A stretch of DNA of 64,000 bases, taken from assembly GCA_026075535.2 (NCBI GenBank), contig AP026544.2:1798001-1862000 (forward strand), read 5' to 3'. Under the pieces are notes generated by a model. It was given only the letters and a program-made list of their open reading frames with translations, was not told the DNA's origin and made no database searches. The translations under genes were made by a program, and so were the position numbers. Positions within the stretch are counted from its first letter, which is position 1. Each line of letters opens with the position of its first letter. Shown here piece by piece: positions 1 through 11,400 of the stretch. The stretch is from Tricholoma matsutake (Eukaryota; Basidiomycota; Agaricomycetes; Agaricales; Tricholomataceae).

Positions 1-234
1 AACAACAAAAACAGCAAAAGTCTGCTATTCTACTCTTGTTTGTCTTCTAACATCATCTCCAGAGCATTGAGCTCCCTCCCCAACATCTCCATCTTGACCC
101 TTTTCCTCGTCACTGCCTCCGAAATCATCCAAAAGGGAACTCCCCATTTGCTGCTAACATCTTTGCCCCCACACTGTACCTGCGACAATTTCCCCTCTCG
201 ACCTTTACCCTTCCCCTCTCACTTTTACCGTGCA
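1..234 (-). pseudogene. 3' remnant of a split Cys-motif gene
   Basis: This is the distal part of the minus-strand gene whose 5' exons lie at 14516-15236 and 6693-7116. The link is seen at the element 1 junction: exon 4 reaches the GTGCA target at 6693-6697 and the sequence resumes at 229 on the same strand. Directly after the junction a GGTAAAAGTGAG donor-like site appears, with a possible acceptor ending near 184. An acidic frame follows, but I cannot fix the exons here. The gene may run past the left window edge. What this tail encodes is not recognisable. The call rests on continuity across the insertion rather than on homology. Confidence 0.45.
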
Positions 235-1043
235 TGTAAGTCTGGCCCCACAGACTCACAACATTATGACAAGTTAATTTACCTATGCTGCCATTACACA
301 CTTCCACGGCGCCGGCACACCATACACATTGCTGACACAGCCACCTACGGCACATAAACAACTCACCAACACCAGACATACCAATGTCTGTGTTACATTA
401 CTACACCATCATTAAACACTTCCACGGTGCCGGCACAGCCACACACATCGCCAACACAACCACCCTTACCGCCGACACAGCCACCAGCGATAGCATAGCC
501 ACCTACAGTGCATAAACTACTCACCAACACCAGATATACCAATGTCTGTGTTACAGTGAGTTATGGCCACCCTATGCCGCCAACACACTCCCACAGCGCT
601 GACACAGCCACACACATCGCCGAAACAATCACCCTCGCCGCAGGCACAGCCACCGGCAAATACGACAACAACAACTGGCAACATGCATCCTGGCAACGGC
701 ACCATACATCCTTATTACCCTTCTATCCACATCCAGCAGTGCCGACATTATCCTATTGATGCAGTACCTTCCTATTTTGTGACTATGCCCGATGCGGCCT
801 TCCCAAATCACACACTACACTTGATGCAGCCTTTTACTTACATGGTCAATCTTTTTCTTATATATTACTTATTTTTTATTCCTTAACCTTCGTTCCTACT
901 TCCATGCAATGAAGGTATAGTAACTTCCTATTCTTTTATTTGTAGTAACTTATGGTTCCTACTTCCATGCAACGAAGATAATTTGATCCTGTCTTTTAGT
1001 AAACCTAAGTCTAGTGTAGGCTGCCAAACTCGGCAACCTTCCA
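235..1043 (+). repeat. 5' LTR of element 1
   Basis: 809-bp LTR with TG..CA ends, paired with the one at 5902-6692. Its first half is built from degenerate repeats containing CACCAACACCAGAYATACC, AATGTCTGTGTTACA and CACACATCGCCRACACA. It is 18 bp longer than the 3' copy, through small indels in the repeats. Most substitutions between the two are C/T or G/A at CpG sites. A diverged solo copy in the opposite orientation lies at about 54082-54766. Confidence 0.93.
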
Positions 1044-1256
1044 CTTTTTTTTTGACACCGACAACTTTCTTCACCTACTGAACCAACCCTGTCTTGACAA
1101 CCTTCCACCCTCATCCCACTCCTCACCAGAAGCACAAGAAGAAGTTTACAGGATTCTGGCCAACCAGCCGAATTCAAGACACTACCAACCACACAATGAA
1201 AGCGCTGGCACCTCTGCCAATCACCGCCACCATCACCACCAAACACTGATACTGAC

Positions 1257-2369
1257 TTGTCCACCGATGAAAGTACACCAACCATCACAATTAACCATCC
1301 CAACTACCGGGCCACACCACCTGTCACTCGAACCAAAATGTTACCCTCCACACAACCCCTCGCCAAAGTGAAGGTCACAAAGATGAAGGAATGCCCGATG
1401 CTCACCACTGGAAAAATCACCCCTCTCATCATGCAACTGTGGACCCTTGCATGCAAACACTACAAGAAGCACGGTGGGAAGACAGATGATGCAATTGTCA
1501 GCTATGTCGCCAAGGGCATGTTTGAACCTCGCCTTGTGGCATGGTACCAAGCCAACCAAACTCGGATTGATGCCCTCTTTCTGGATGAATACCTTGGTGA
1601 GCTCTCCCAACTTGTCCTGAAGAACTGGGCCCACGACATCCTCAAAACCATCCTCTCCTTATCGCAAGGCGACCAGGTCTTCATTGACTGGAAAATTGAG
1701 ATTGAGAACCTGAATGCCATCCTCGCCACCTCTGCACTGGCCAAGGCCCTGACCAAGGCTGAACTCAAAAACCAACTCCAATCCAACCTCCACCCTGACT
1801 TGAGACTCAACATCAGTCTCGAGCCTGTCCTGGCTACTGAAATTGCCCCCTGGGCCCTCGAGGTAAAGGAACGCGATGACTGCATGCATGCAGAAGATGC
1901 ACGCACCCAAAAACTCATTGACGCCTCCACCGCTGCACGTGCCACACGCCGCGGTGAGAAGAAAGACCTACTTTCTCGACTCACTGACCTGCCGGCAAAG
2001 AGAAACTCTCCCTCTGCCGGCCCCAGCAAAACAAAACAGGTTGAGAAGAAATGCCTCCCTGCCCTCACACTTGAAGAACAGGCAATCCTCAAAAAACACG
2101 CTGGCTGCACACAATGCCGGAAATTGTATGCCAGCCACAAGAACCCTGACTGTCCCATGAAGGCAGACAGCACCTGGCCCAATGCCGAGACATATGTTAC
2201 ACTCATGGTGCTGGCAGCGGCAACAAAGGTGGCAGTGGAGGACAATGAAACTGACTTGTATGTCCCTCCCCCTGCTGATGACTCCCCTTTACTGTATCAC
2301 ACCTATTTCCTACCCTCTACGCCACTGGCCCCCTCATCACCAAATTCCCCATTAAAATCTATCCACTGA
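1257..2369 (+). pseudogene. gag: Element 1 gag
   Basis: A single open frame of 370 codons for the capsid/nucleocapsid polyprotein. No ATG opens the frame; the first in-frame ATG is at 1338, which I take as the likely start. The N-terminal half is the helical retrotransposon gag domain (around KIEIENLNAIL and ELKNQLQSNLHPDL). Near the C-terminus there is a zinc-knuckle variant C-x2-C-x6-H-x4-C (CTQCRKLYASHKNPDC), with two residues more than the retroviral spacing between the second Cys and His. The frame itself is intact. It ends at TGA 2367-2369, just past the pol overlap. It counts as part of a dead element because pol is broken. Confidence 0.85.
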
Positions 2370-5300
2370 TGGACATTGGTTGCCCCTGCACAGTGATTAG
2401 CCTTGAACTCTACGAGTGTCTTGGCCTCTGATGTTATCCTCTCCCAAAAAAGGAAAATAACATGTTGTCATTGACCCAGCAGAAAATCAACTGTGAGGAG
2501 TATGTCAAATTAGAGCTGCAATCCGACCAGGGGATATGGAAATTGGGAGTTCACAAGATGAAAGTAAATAAGGGATTATCATTCCCCATTATATTAGGAA
2601 TGCCATTTCTTTCATCAGAACAGATCGTGATTGATACCCATGAGCGAACCACCATTGACAAATGCTCCAGTTTTGACCTCCTAAATCCACCCTCTCAAAC
2701 ACCCTGGCCCTGGGGCAAACAATGGGTTACACCTCCACCAACACTGAAGAAAATTTGGACTCCAAAACCACTTACACTGGAAAACTCCAGAGCACCAGCA
2801 CTTGCTGGATGCCTTCTCCCCAGACCCATCATGGCCGCCGTGTGAGACCACATTGAAGGCCTAGCATTCCAAGAACTCCTCAAAGAGAGGGATGCGAAAA
2901 TGAAACTCAAATTTGCTGACCACTTCCCACTTCATCTCCCTGATAGCACCAAAGATATTCCTGGCCACATGTTCCATTGCATCTGACTCAAAGACCCCAC
3001 CAAGGTCAACAATGGCAAAGGATATGCAGCTCCCAAGAAATACCAAGAACCTTGGAAGAGACTGCTGGATGATCACCTCAAGGCTGGCCGCATTCGGCCA
3101 TCCTCCTCAGAATTTGCCTCACCAGCATTCTGCATGCCAAAATACATCACCAGGGTGCCTGACTTAACAGTTGACCCTCAGTGGGTGAATGACTACCGAG
3201 CACTCAACAGTAACACTGTACAAGACAACTTCCCCCTACCCTGCATAGATGATATACTCACTGACTGCGGGAAGGGAAAAATATTTGGCAAGATGGACAT
3301 GACAAACTCCTTCCAGACACGAGTACACCCTAATGACATTCACCTCACCACCATAAGAACACCATGGGGACTTTATGAGTGGACTGTCATGCCACAGGGT
3401 GGATGCAATGCTCTGGCCACACATCAGCACCGAATGACTGATGCACTACAAGAACTCATTGGCAGGGTTTGCCATGTGTATCCTGATGATATCTATCCTG
3501 ATGATATCATCATATGGTCACAAACTCTGGAGGAACATGAATGAAACTGTGCCACTGTTCTTGAAGCCCTCCGAAAAGCCAGTATCTACTGCAATCAAGC
3601 AAAATCCAACCTCTTTGCCACCAAATTATGTTTCCTCGGTCATGTCATCTCAGGGACAGGTATCAAAACTGACCGAATTGCATCTTGGCCACAACCAATG
3701 ACTGCCACTAATGTCAGGGGGTTCCTGGGACTCACCAGATACATTGCCACTTTCCTTCCAGCACTCGCTGAATATACAAGCATACTCACACCGCTCACCA
3801 CCAAGGAATGTGACCGAGAATTCCCCCCATGGACCACAGAACACCAGGCTGCCTTTGAACACATCAAAGACCTGGTTCTCGGCACCGACTGTCTCACCTT
3901 AATTAATTATGAAGACAAGGCATCAAACATCTATGTCACCACTGATGCCAGCAACCACCAAACTGGCACCATGTTGAGTTTTGGTGCAACTTGGGAAATT
4001 GCAAGACCAGTCACCTACGACTCCTACCAACTCAATGATGCTGAGAAGAATTACCCTGTTCACGAGAAGGAACTCCTTGCTATTGTCAAGGCATTTAAGA
4101 AATGGAGATCCCACCTCCTCGGTGCCCATCTTGAGGTCTTCACTGACCACTGAACACTCGAATACTTCCAATCACAGAAGGAGATGTCGAGACGACAAAT
4201 GAGATGGTCAATGCACATGGCCAATTTCAACTACAGCATTACCTATATCCATGGCAAAGAAAACACCACTGCAGATGCACTATCCCGCATGCCTGATGCC
4301 ACACCAGATGCATGCCTCGCTGCCTGTGTGATTGCGTACACATGCAATGCACCAGCTACACACGCCGCTGGCATACTAAACATCACAACAGACCAGTCAC
4401 TTCTCGATGCCATCATCACTGGCTATGAGACTGATTCCTTCACCAAACAACTTATGAAGGATATTGACATGAGGAGCATCGAAGGGGCAACCCTCACCAA
4501 TCAACCTCCTCTATGTCAGCCGCCGACTTGTGATCCCACAAGATCTCAAGGTATGTGAACTACTCTACAACCTGGCACATGATACCTTGGGACATTTTGG
4601 CTTTGACAAAAGCTACAAATCCCTCTGTGGCTCTTATTACTGGCCAAACATGCACCGGGACTTGGAAAATGCATACATCCCATCATGCACTGAGTGCCAG
4701 CAAAACAAAAACCGGACCACAAAACCCACCGGTCCCTTGCATCCACTACCAGTACCTGATGACTGCTTCGACACCATTGCCCTGGATTTCATTGGCCCAC
4801 TACCAGAGGAGAATGGAAAAGACACCATCCTGACCATGACAGACCTCCTCAGTGCTGACATATGCATCGTCGGCATTCACTCCTCATATACTGCTGCCCA
4901 GGTCGCCGTTGTGCTCTTTGACAAATGGTACTGCAAAAATGGCCTCATGCTACACCTCATCTCTGACAGAGATGCACGCTTCACCACCGACCTTTGGACT
5001 GCACTCCACAAGCTCACCGGTGTTAAACTAAAAATGTCCACATCCTATCACCCCGAAACTGATGGCAGCAGTGAACAGACAAACAAAACTGTGAACCAAG
5101 CCATTTGGTACCATGTTGACAACAACCAGAAGGGCTGGCTAGCTAAACTCCCCCATGTATGGTTCGCCATCATGAACATCATGAATGCATCCACTGGCTT
5201 CTCTGGTTTCCAACTCAAAACTGGCTGATCTCCACGCATCATCCTGCCTATTGTACCCCTCACCAAAAATGCCACCGCTGAGCAGATCACCGCACACAAC

Positions 5301-5870
5301 ATCATTACATGTGTCCACCTCGATGTTCAGGAAGCACAGGACAACCTCCTTGCTGCCAAAATTCACCAGGCATATCATGCCAACAAGCACCAGGCGCCGG
5401 AGGATGTTTACGAGGTCGGTGACCTTGTCATGCTCTCCACTGAAAATTTCTGCCATGATTACAAATGCAAAGGCAAAACACGAGTTGCCAAATTCATGCT
5501 GTGACACAATGGCCCCTACACAGTCACACATACCTTCCCTGAACACTCCAAATACACTCTCAAACTTCCCAACAACCCCAACACCTTCCCTGGGTTCCAT
5601 GCACACCTACTAAAATGATATGTCCCCAATGACCCACTCCTCTTCCCTGACCAGGAGCCAGCTCGGCCAATGCCAATTGTCACTGAAGATGGCACCGAGG
5701 AGTGGTACATTGACAAAATTGTGGATGCACACTGACATGGCAGGGGTGTACAATACCTTGTCTGTTATGAAGGATATGGGAAAGAACATGACAAGTGGCA
5801 CCCTGGCTCTGAAATGGCCAACACTGATGCCCTTGACCAGTGGGAAGATGAAAATGGGACGGAGGTCTGA
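2351..5870 (+). pseudogene. pol: Element 1 pol (PR-RT-RNaseH-IN-chromodomain)
   Basis: Pol lies -1 relative to gag. Readable in order: protease with MDIGCPCTVIS (Asp-Ile-Gly instead of Asp-Ser/Thr-Gly); reverse transcriptase with FGKMDMTNSFQ and a duplicated catalytic motif YPDDIYPDDI at 3479-3508; RNase H with VTTDASN and HEKELLAI; integrase with an HHCC zinc finger (HDTLGHFG ... CTECQQ) and the DDE residues in LDFIGP, SDRDARF and SSEQTNK; and a C-terminal chromodomain (EWYIDKIVDAH ... YLVCYEGYG). In-frame TGA codons are at 2429, 2843, 2984, 3542, 4151, 5226, 5502, 5616 and 5733, each where Arg is expected. A frameshift lies between about 4495 and 4515, moving the integrase part to the next frame. 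Confidence 0.92.
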
Positions 5871-5890
5871 GACCCACACAATTTTTTCAA

Positions 5891-5901
5891 GTGGGGAGGA
5901 G
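5891..5901 (+). other. Polypurine tract of element 1
   Basis: GTGGGGAGGAG ends exactly at the first base of the 3' LTR (5902). This is the expected plus-strand primer position for reverse transcription. Confidence 0.75.
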
Positions 5902-6692
5902 TGTAAGTCTGGCCCCACAGACTCACGACATTACGACAAGTTAATTTACCTATGCCACCATTACACACTTCCACGGCACTGGCACACCACACACATTGCC
6001 GACACAGCCACCTATGATGCATAAACAACTCACCAACACCAGACATACCAACGTCTGTGTTACATTACTACACCACCGCTAAACACTTCCATGGTGCCGG
6101 CACAGCCACACACATCGCCGACACAACCACCCTTACCACTGACACAGCCACCTATGGCGCATAAACTACTCACCAACACCAGATATACCAATGTCTGTGT
6201 TACAGTGAGTTATGGCCACCCTACGCCGCCAACACACTCCCACAGTGCTGACACAGCCACACACATCGCCGAAACAATCACCCTCGCTGCAGGCACAGCC
6301 ACCAGCAAATACGACAACAACAACTGGCAACATGCATCCTGGCAACGGCACCATACATCCTTATTACCCTTCTATCCACATCCAGCAGTGCCGACATTAT
6401 CCTATTGATGTGGTACCTTCCTATTTTGTGACTATGCCCAATGCAGCCTTCCCAAATCACACACTATGCTTGATGCAGCCTTTTACTTACACGGTCAATC
6501 TTTTTCTTATATATTACTTATTTTTTATTCCTTAACCTTCGTTCCTACTTCCATGCAATGAAGGTATAGTAACTTCCTATTCTTTTATTTGTAGTAACTT
6601 ATGGTTCCTACTTCCATGCAACGAAGATAATTTGATCCTGTCTTTTAGTAAACCTAAGTCTAGTGTAGGCTGTCAAACTTGGCATCCTTCCA
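5902..6692 (+). repeat. 3' LTR of element 1
   Basis: 791-bp LTR paired with 235-1043. It starts right after the purine tract and is followed by the target duplication GTGCA (6693-6697). Confidence 0.95.
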
Positions 6693-7116
6693 GTGCATGT
6701 GGTTTCAAAGAACCCACCTCAGGTGTCTGCAATGGTCCTACAACTGTGATCCTTGGCACTAAAAAAAATCAAACATTAGTAAAGACATTCAAATCACATT
6801 GAACTAATGACTTACCAGGCTTCAGACAATCCAAAGATTTCTCCCCCTGAGTCAGCACCCCCTTCTTCCCCTTCATCCTTGCGACCCCCTTCCTCAAAAT
6901 TCCATCCCAGTAGCACCCTTCCGCCTCTTGAAGGCACTTCCTGCACTTCACAACTCCCTCATCGACAATACAGATTGGCCGACTCTTGAAGATCGCACTG
7001 CAATATTCTCATTAGAAGCACAAAGATGTTTGTAAAGATTTGGGAACCACTTACCACTCTGACAATGTCGAGCAGATTGTCACCTTCAGCAATCTTCGCC
7101 TTTTTTGTCCTCACTT
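6693..7116 (-). pseudogene. Middle exons of the split Cys-motif gene
   Basis: Between elements 1 and 2 the minus strand carries the end of exon 2 (7116-7055), a 57-nt intron (GTAAGT..TTGCAG), exon 3 (6997-6816), a second intron (GTAAGTCATT..TTTTTTAG) and the start of exon 4 (6758-6693). Exon 3 encodes a C-x2-C-x5-GCYWDG motif (KCRKCLQEAEGCYWDG) and a basic stretch (RMKGKKG). The same kind of cysteine cluster occurs in the gene at 59612-61410 (CNTCSLRGLTTC ... CMMCHKGKTKC). Reading from 14516 across element 2 into 7116 gives one uninterrupted frame, so both parts belong to one gene. A one-base frame mismatch at the first intron suggests an indel. Function unknown; the motif suggests zinc binding. 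Confidence 0.7.
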
Positions 7117-7842
7117 TGTTAAGACTATAGGTCTCAACTCAGCCTAGTCTTCATATGTTGCAGTCGGAGGCTTTCCAACTGTATCGGTTCTTGCAGTAAG
7201 AGGCTTTCTTACTGTATTGGGTTCTGTTTGGAACTTGGTGCTTCCTAAGTCAATACAGCTATCCTTACTCAGAGGCTTTCTGAGTAGACCATCGGTTTGT
7301 GTATCACAGTTGGAGGCTTTCCAACTGTCGAGTTCGAGTTATCACAGCTAGGGGCTTCCTAAGCTGTCAAGTGTTCTGGTTGAGTCTAAGACCATTATTT
7401 GAATTAGGTCAAGCTAAGGAATACAGGCAGTATTACTGTAGCTTATATATGGTTCAGAGAATGTCTATCGTCCAATTGGAATACGAGATCTTTGTCAAGT
7501 AAATATAGAAGGAACAATAGAACAGTAAGCCTCATGCCTAGCATGAGGAGTCCGATGTCATGGAGTGCTGCAGCACAGCATGTCAAAGAACAATAGCAAA
7601 TAACCCTCATGCCAAGCATGAGGCGTCCAATGTCATGGATCCGATATCAAGGGTCCGATGTCAAGGAGTCCGATGTCACGGAGTCTGATGTCATGGAGTC
7701 CGATGTCACAGAAGACTGCAGTGCAGCATATCGATCAACAGGAGTCAGGTCAGGGGGTGTCTCCATCGGAAGTGAGTCATGTCATGTCAGAAAGGAAAAA
7801 TGAAGTGCCCGGTCTTGTGGGTCCAGATAACAAATCGTAACA
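7117..7842 (-). repeat. 3' LTR of element 2
   Basis: 726 bp, the downstream LTR in element orientation. It contains tandem short repeats of the type AGTCCGATGTCAYGG at about 7630-7705 (and at the matching place in the partner), and repeated 'gaggctttc(c/t)' segments in its first third. Confidence 0.93.
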
Positions 7843-7862
7843 TCACCCTCTCTCTATCTTCG
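7843..7862 (-). other. Polypurine tract of element 2
   Basis: On the minus strand a purine run (GAAGATAGAGAGAGGGTGA) ends at the first base of the 3' LTR. Confidence 0.6.
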
Positions 7863-7938
7863 AAGTCACTGACTTTGATCAAAATCTCTTTCTCCTCTCT
7901 AGTCAGGAGGTGGGGTGGGGTCGTGGGGTTTGAGGAAA

Positions 7939-8418
7939 TCAGTTGGAGCGCAGCAGTGTTCCCAACTCTCCATGTTCTCTGAGCAGGAGCCTCTTCGCCA
8001 GGCTATATCCACTCTCATCATCATAGTGGGTATTCCACTGCAGGTCTCTCCACAGGGGCACACTTACCCCTGATAGTGGTCTTCTGCCAGGGGCGAGTCC
8101 TTCTCGATCAATGTAGAAGTCCTCTGGGAAGTAGTCCTCCTCGTCTAGTTCTCCCTCAAAGCACCACTCTTCGTACTGTGCCCTCACCCAATTGTAATCT
8201 GCTTTTGTGCTTCTCCAGGCAAAGAGACAGCATTTCGGACAGGTCAAGGTCATCCTTCTTACCCAATCATCCCTTGTAATCCAGAAGAGAATCCCATGCG
8301 GGCATATCCATGTGGGTCTGCCAGGGAGTATGTTTGTCAGTGGTTGTTGGTCGATGACCATTCTCCCAGTCCTTGCTGGGGTTCATGGTGGGTGTAGTGT
8401 CAATGGGATGGTGAGCAT
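7939..8418 (-). pseudogene. Extra ORF of element 2 after pol, zinc-like
   Basis: A separate reading frame lies between the end of pol (8470) and the 3' LTR, same strand and same frame as pol but after its TAA. The open part (8361-7939) encodes 140 residues. An ATG at 8418 upstream is separated from it by one TGA at 8383-8385, again at a likely Arg position. The protein has a CPHG ... CPKC pair (CPHGILFWIT ... TLTCPKCC) and an acidic middle (EGELDEEDYFPEDFYIDREG). I do not recognise a family. The position is that of an env-like third ORF, but no signal peptide or membrane segment is visible, so it is not an envelope protein. Confidence 0.55.
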
Positions 8419-8469
8419 TCTGTGGTTTCTTTTGTGGTTTGTTTGGTGGGTGTCTTGGTCTTGGGGGTT

Positions 8470-11400
8470 TTACAGCTGTCGTCACTGTTTATATGCCCCT
8501 AGGATTGTCTTGGCATGTTTCAGGTTTCCTTCGGGCTCCCATGAGTTCTCCGAGGTCGGATATCCGACCCACTTCACTAAGAAGTGCATGGTCCTTCCTT
8601 TCTTTTTATGTCCAATGATCGCTTCCACTTCATACTCTGATTTGCCTTCTATCAGGTCGGGCGGTGGTTCTGGGAAGTTCGGTCCATGTGTCTTGGTTTC
8701 TTTGTATGGGGAAAGAAGTGCCGCGTGGAATACCGGGTGTATTTTCCACTGTTCTGGTAACTTCAGTCAGTAGGAGAGTGGGCTCAGGACCTTCTCGATA
8801 GAGAATGGTCCTTCTCTTTTTGGTGCGAGCTTCTTTGTTTGGTGCATTGTTCTGAGGTTCTTCGCTTCTAGCCACACTCTGTCTCCTTCTTTGAACGGGG
8901 TGAAGTGCCTTGTCATTCTTTCTGCCATCATCTGTCTGGCTAACTCGTGAGTTGCCTTCGCCTTGTCTCAGGCCCGTTGCAGTGCAACTATTCATTTTTC
9001 TATGACCAGTATGTTCATCTTCAGGTAGGGGAGTGGGATCGCCTTGGGCTCATAGCCCATCATGAGGTAGAATGGGGAGTTCTTCTGTATGGAGTGCGTT
9101 CTCTGGTTGTGCATGAACTCCGCGGTCAGGAGGAGGTGCTTCCAATTCTCCTGGTTGTTCGAGCAGAAGATCCGTAAGTATACTTCCACTTCCTGGTTCA
9201 CCTGTTCTGTCTCCCCATTGGTCTGGGGGTGGTACACTGTGCTCATTGCCAGCTTGATTCCGAGCAGCCTTCCTAGCTCCTGGAACAGCTGCGAGGCAAA
9301 TCTGGGATCTCTGTCGGAGATGATCTTGTCTGGGAGGCTGAATCATTTGTAGACATAGTCTAGATAGAGGGTGGCCGCTCCCAATGCATCCACAGTTTTC
9401 CTGCAAGGGATAAAAATTACCCCCTTTGTAAGCCCATGGTCTACCACGACCATGAGTGCATCATAACCATTGGACTCTGGTAGGTCGGTGATGAAATCTG
9501 TTGTCACCATCGCGAATGGTCTTGTTGCTTCAGATTTGATCGGTTGTAGCAGGGGGGTCATCGGGTGCGTGTTGACCTTCATCTGCTGGCATATTGTGCA
9601 TCCAGCAATGTAGTTCTTGATGTATGTCATCATCCCTGGCCACCAGTAGTCTCTCCTGATCATTTCGGTTGTTTGCCATTGTCCCGGGTGTCCACTGGTC
9701 ACTCCTTCATGGTACTTTTGCACCAGCTTCTTTCATAGATCTCCATTGTCTGGGATGTAGCACCTGTCTCGGAAGAATAGAAGGCCATCTTCTATCTTCC
9801 AGTCTTCCAATGCTGACCTTATTGGCAGCATTCCCTTGGTCTTTAGCGCCTCAATTGCGCTTTTCACCAGGTCATCTTTCATGATACTCCCTGTGAGTAA
9901 GTCATGCATTTCGGTGTCAATGAATTTCACGAATACTGTTTCTGGCAGCATCATGACATCTTCATTATCATTGTCTTCTTCCAGTATGTGGTCCGCTCTC
10001 CGTGATAACACATCACTCTGTACCATCTGTGATCCAGGCACATGGATGATCTGCAAGTCAAACTCCGATAGGAATAGGCTCCATCTTGCCTGTCATCTGT
10101 TCAGTTTCTGTGCCATTCAGAAGTACATCAAGTTCTTGTGGTCCAACAGGATTACCACTGGGTGTTCTGAACCCACTAGGTAGTGTCTCCAGGTCTCTAG
10201 CGACCGTATTATCGCTAGTAGCTCCCTGTCGTAGATCTCGTAGTTCCATTCCATTGGTGTTAGCGCATGCGATATGTATCCACATGGATGCCAGTCTCCA
10301 TTCATGTCCCTTTGTCTCAGCACTCCTCCTGTCGCATGTTTTGAGGTGTCTGATTCGATTGTGAATGGCTTTGTTGGGTCTGGCATCAGCAGTACCGGTG
10401 CTTCTGCAAATTTCCTTTTCAGCATTTGAAAGGCCTGTTCGCATTCCATTGTCCAGTCGAATGTCTTGTTCTTCTTTGTCAGTTCATTAAGCGGTCTGCT
10501 TGTCTCTGCAAAATGTCCAATAAACTTCCTGTAGAAGTTCCCAAATCCCAGTCTGACTGCCTTTACGTTTGTTGGGGTTGGCCAAACCTGTATACCTGCC
10601 AGTTTCATGTTGTCCATGGCAATTTCATTGGGTCGGATGATCAGACCCAAGAATTCCACCTCGTGGACATTGAATTTGCATTTCTCTGGCTTTAGGTATA
10701 AGTCATTTTCTGCCAGTCTTTGCAGTACCCTCTTTGTCCTTTCCTGGTGTTCATTCTGATCCTTGGAGAATATCAGGATGTTGTCCGTATAAATCACGAG
10801 CCATCCCTCTCTGATCATGTCGTGAAATATCTCGTTCATCATTGCCTGGAAGGTCGCCAGTGAGTTGCATAATCCGAAGAACATCACCGTTGGTTCAAAC
10901 AGCCCCTGATTTGTCTTGAAGGCTGCCTTCCATTGATCTCCATCTTTGATTCTGATGTTGTGATATCCCCATCGTATGTCCAATTTTGTAAACCATTTCG
11001 CCCCTCTTAGTTTGTCCAACAGGTCTCCTACCAGCGGCAGTGGGTAGGTGTTCTTGATCGTTCTGTTATTCAAGTATCTGTAATCTTGGCAGGGTCGTAG
11101 GGCATCTGAGTCCTTCTTTGCAACAAAAAAGAATGGTGATGCCATGGGCGATTTTGATGGTCGGATGTATCCTTTCTGCAGGCTTTCATCGAGAAACTCA
11201 TCGAGTTTCTTTTGTTCTGCTGGGGACAATGGGTAAACCCTGCAATCTTTTGCTACAAAGTCCAGTTTCAGTTCGATTGTGTGATCCCAGGGTCTCGATT
11301 CTGGGAATCATTCCAATGCTTCCTTTTTGAATATCCATCAGTACTCCTTGTACTGTTCAGGGAGTAGTTCATCTAGGGTCTTCTGTTTGGGGTCTCCTTC

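Larger units (their letters stand above)
235..6692 (+). mobile_element. Ty3/gypsy element 1 (chromodomain type)
   Basis: A complete but dead LTR retrotransposon. It has LTRs at 235-1043 and 5902-6692, both starting TGTAAGTCTGGCC and ending CTTCCA. The 5-bp target duplication GTGCA is at 230-234 and 6693-6697. Order is gag, protease, RT, RNase H, integrase, chromodomain, which is the Ty3/gypsy order. A purine tract lies directly before the 3' LTR. I see no clear tRNA-complementary primer site after the 5' LTR (CTTTTTTTTTTGACACCG follows). It sits inside a host gene in opposite orientation. Nine in-frame TGA codons and one frameshift in pol make it non-autonomous. Confidence 0.95.

Noticed and set aside
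1502..2245. 247-codon minus-strand open frame
   Set aside because: It lies opposite the element 1 gag and has the composition of a shadow frame (Ser/Arg-rich). No independent support.
5139..5606. 155-codon minus-strand frame opposite the integrase
   Set aside because: Complement of the integrase C-terminal region; no motif and no start context.
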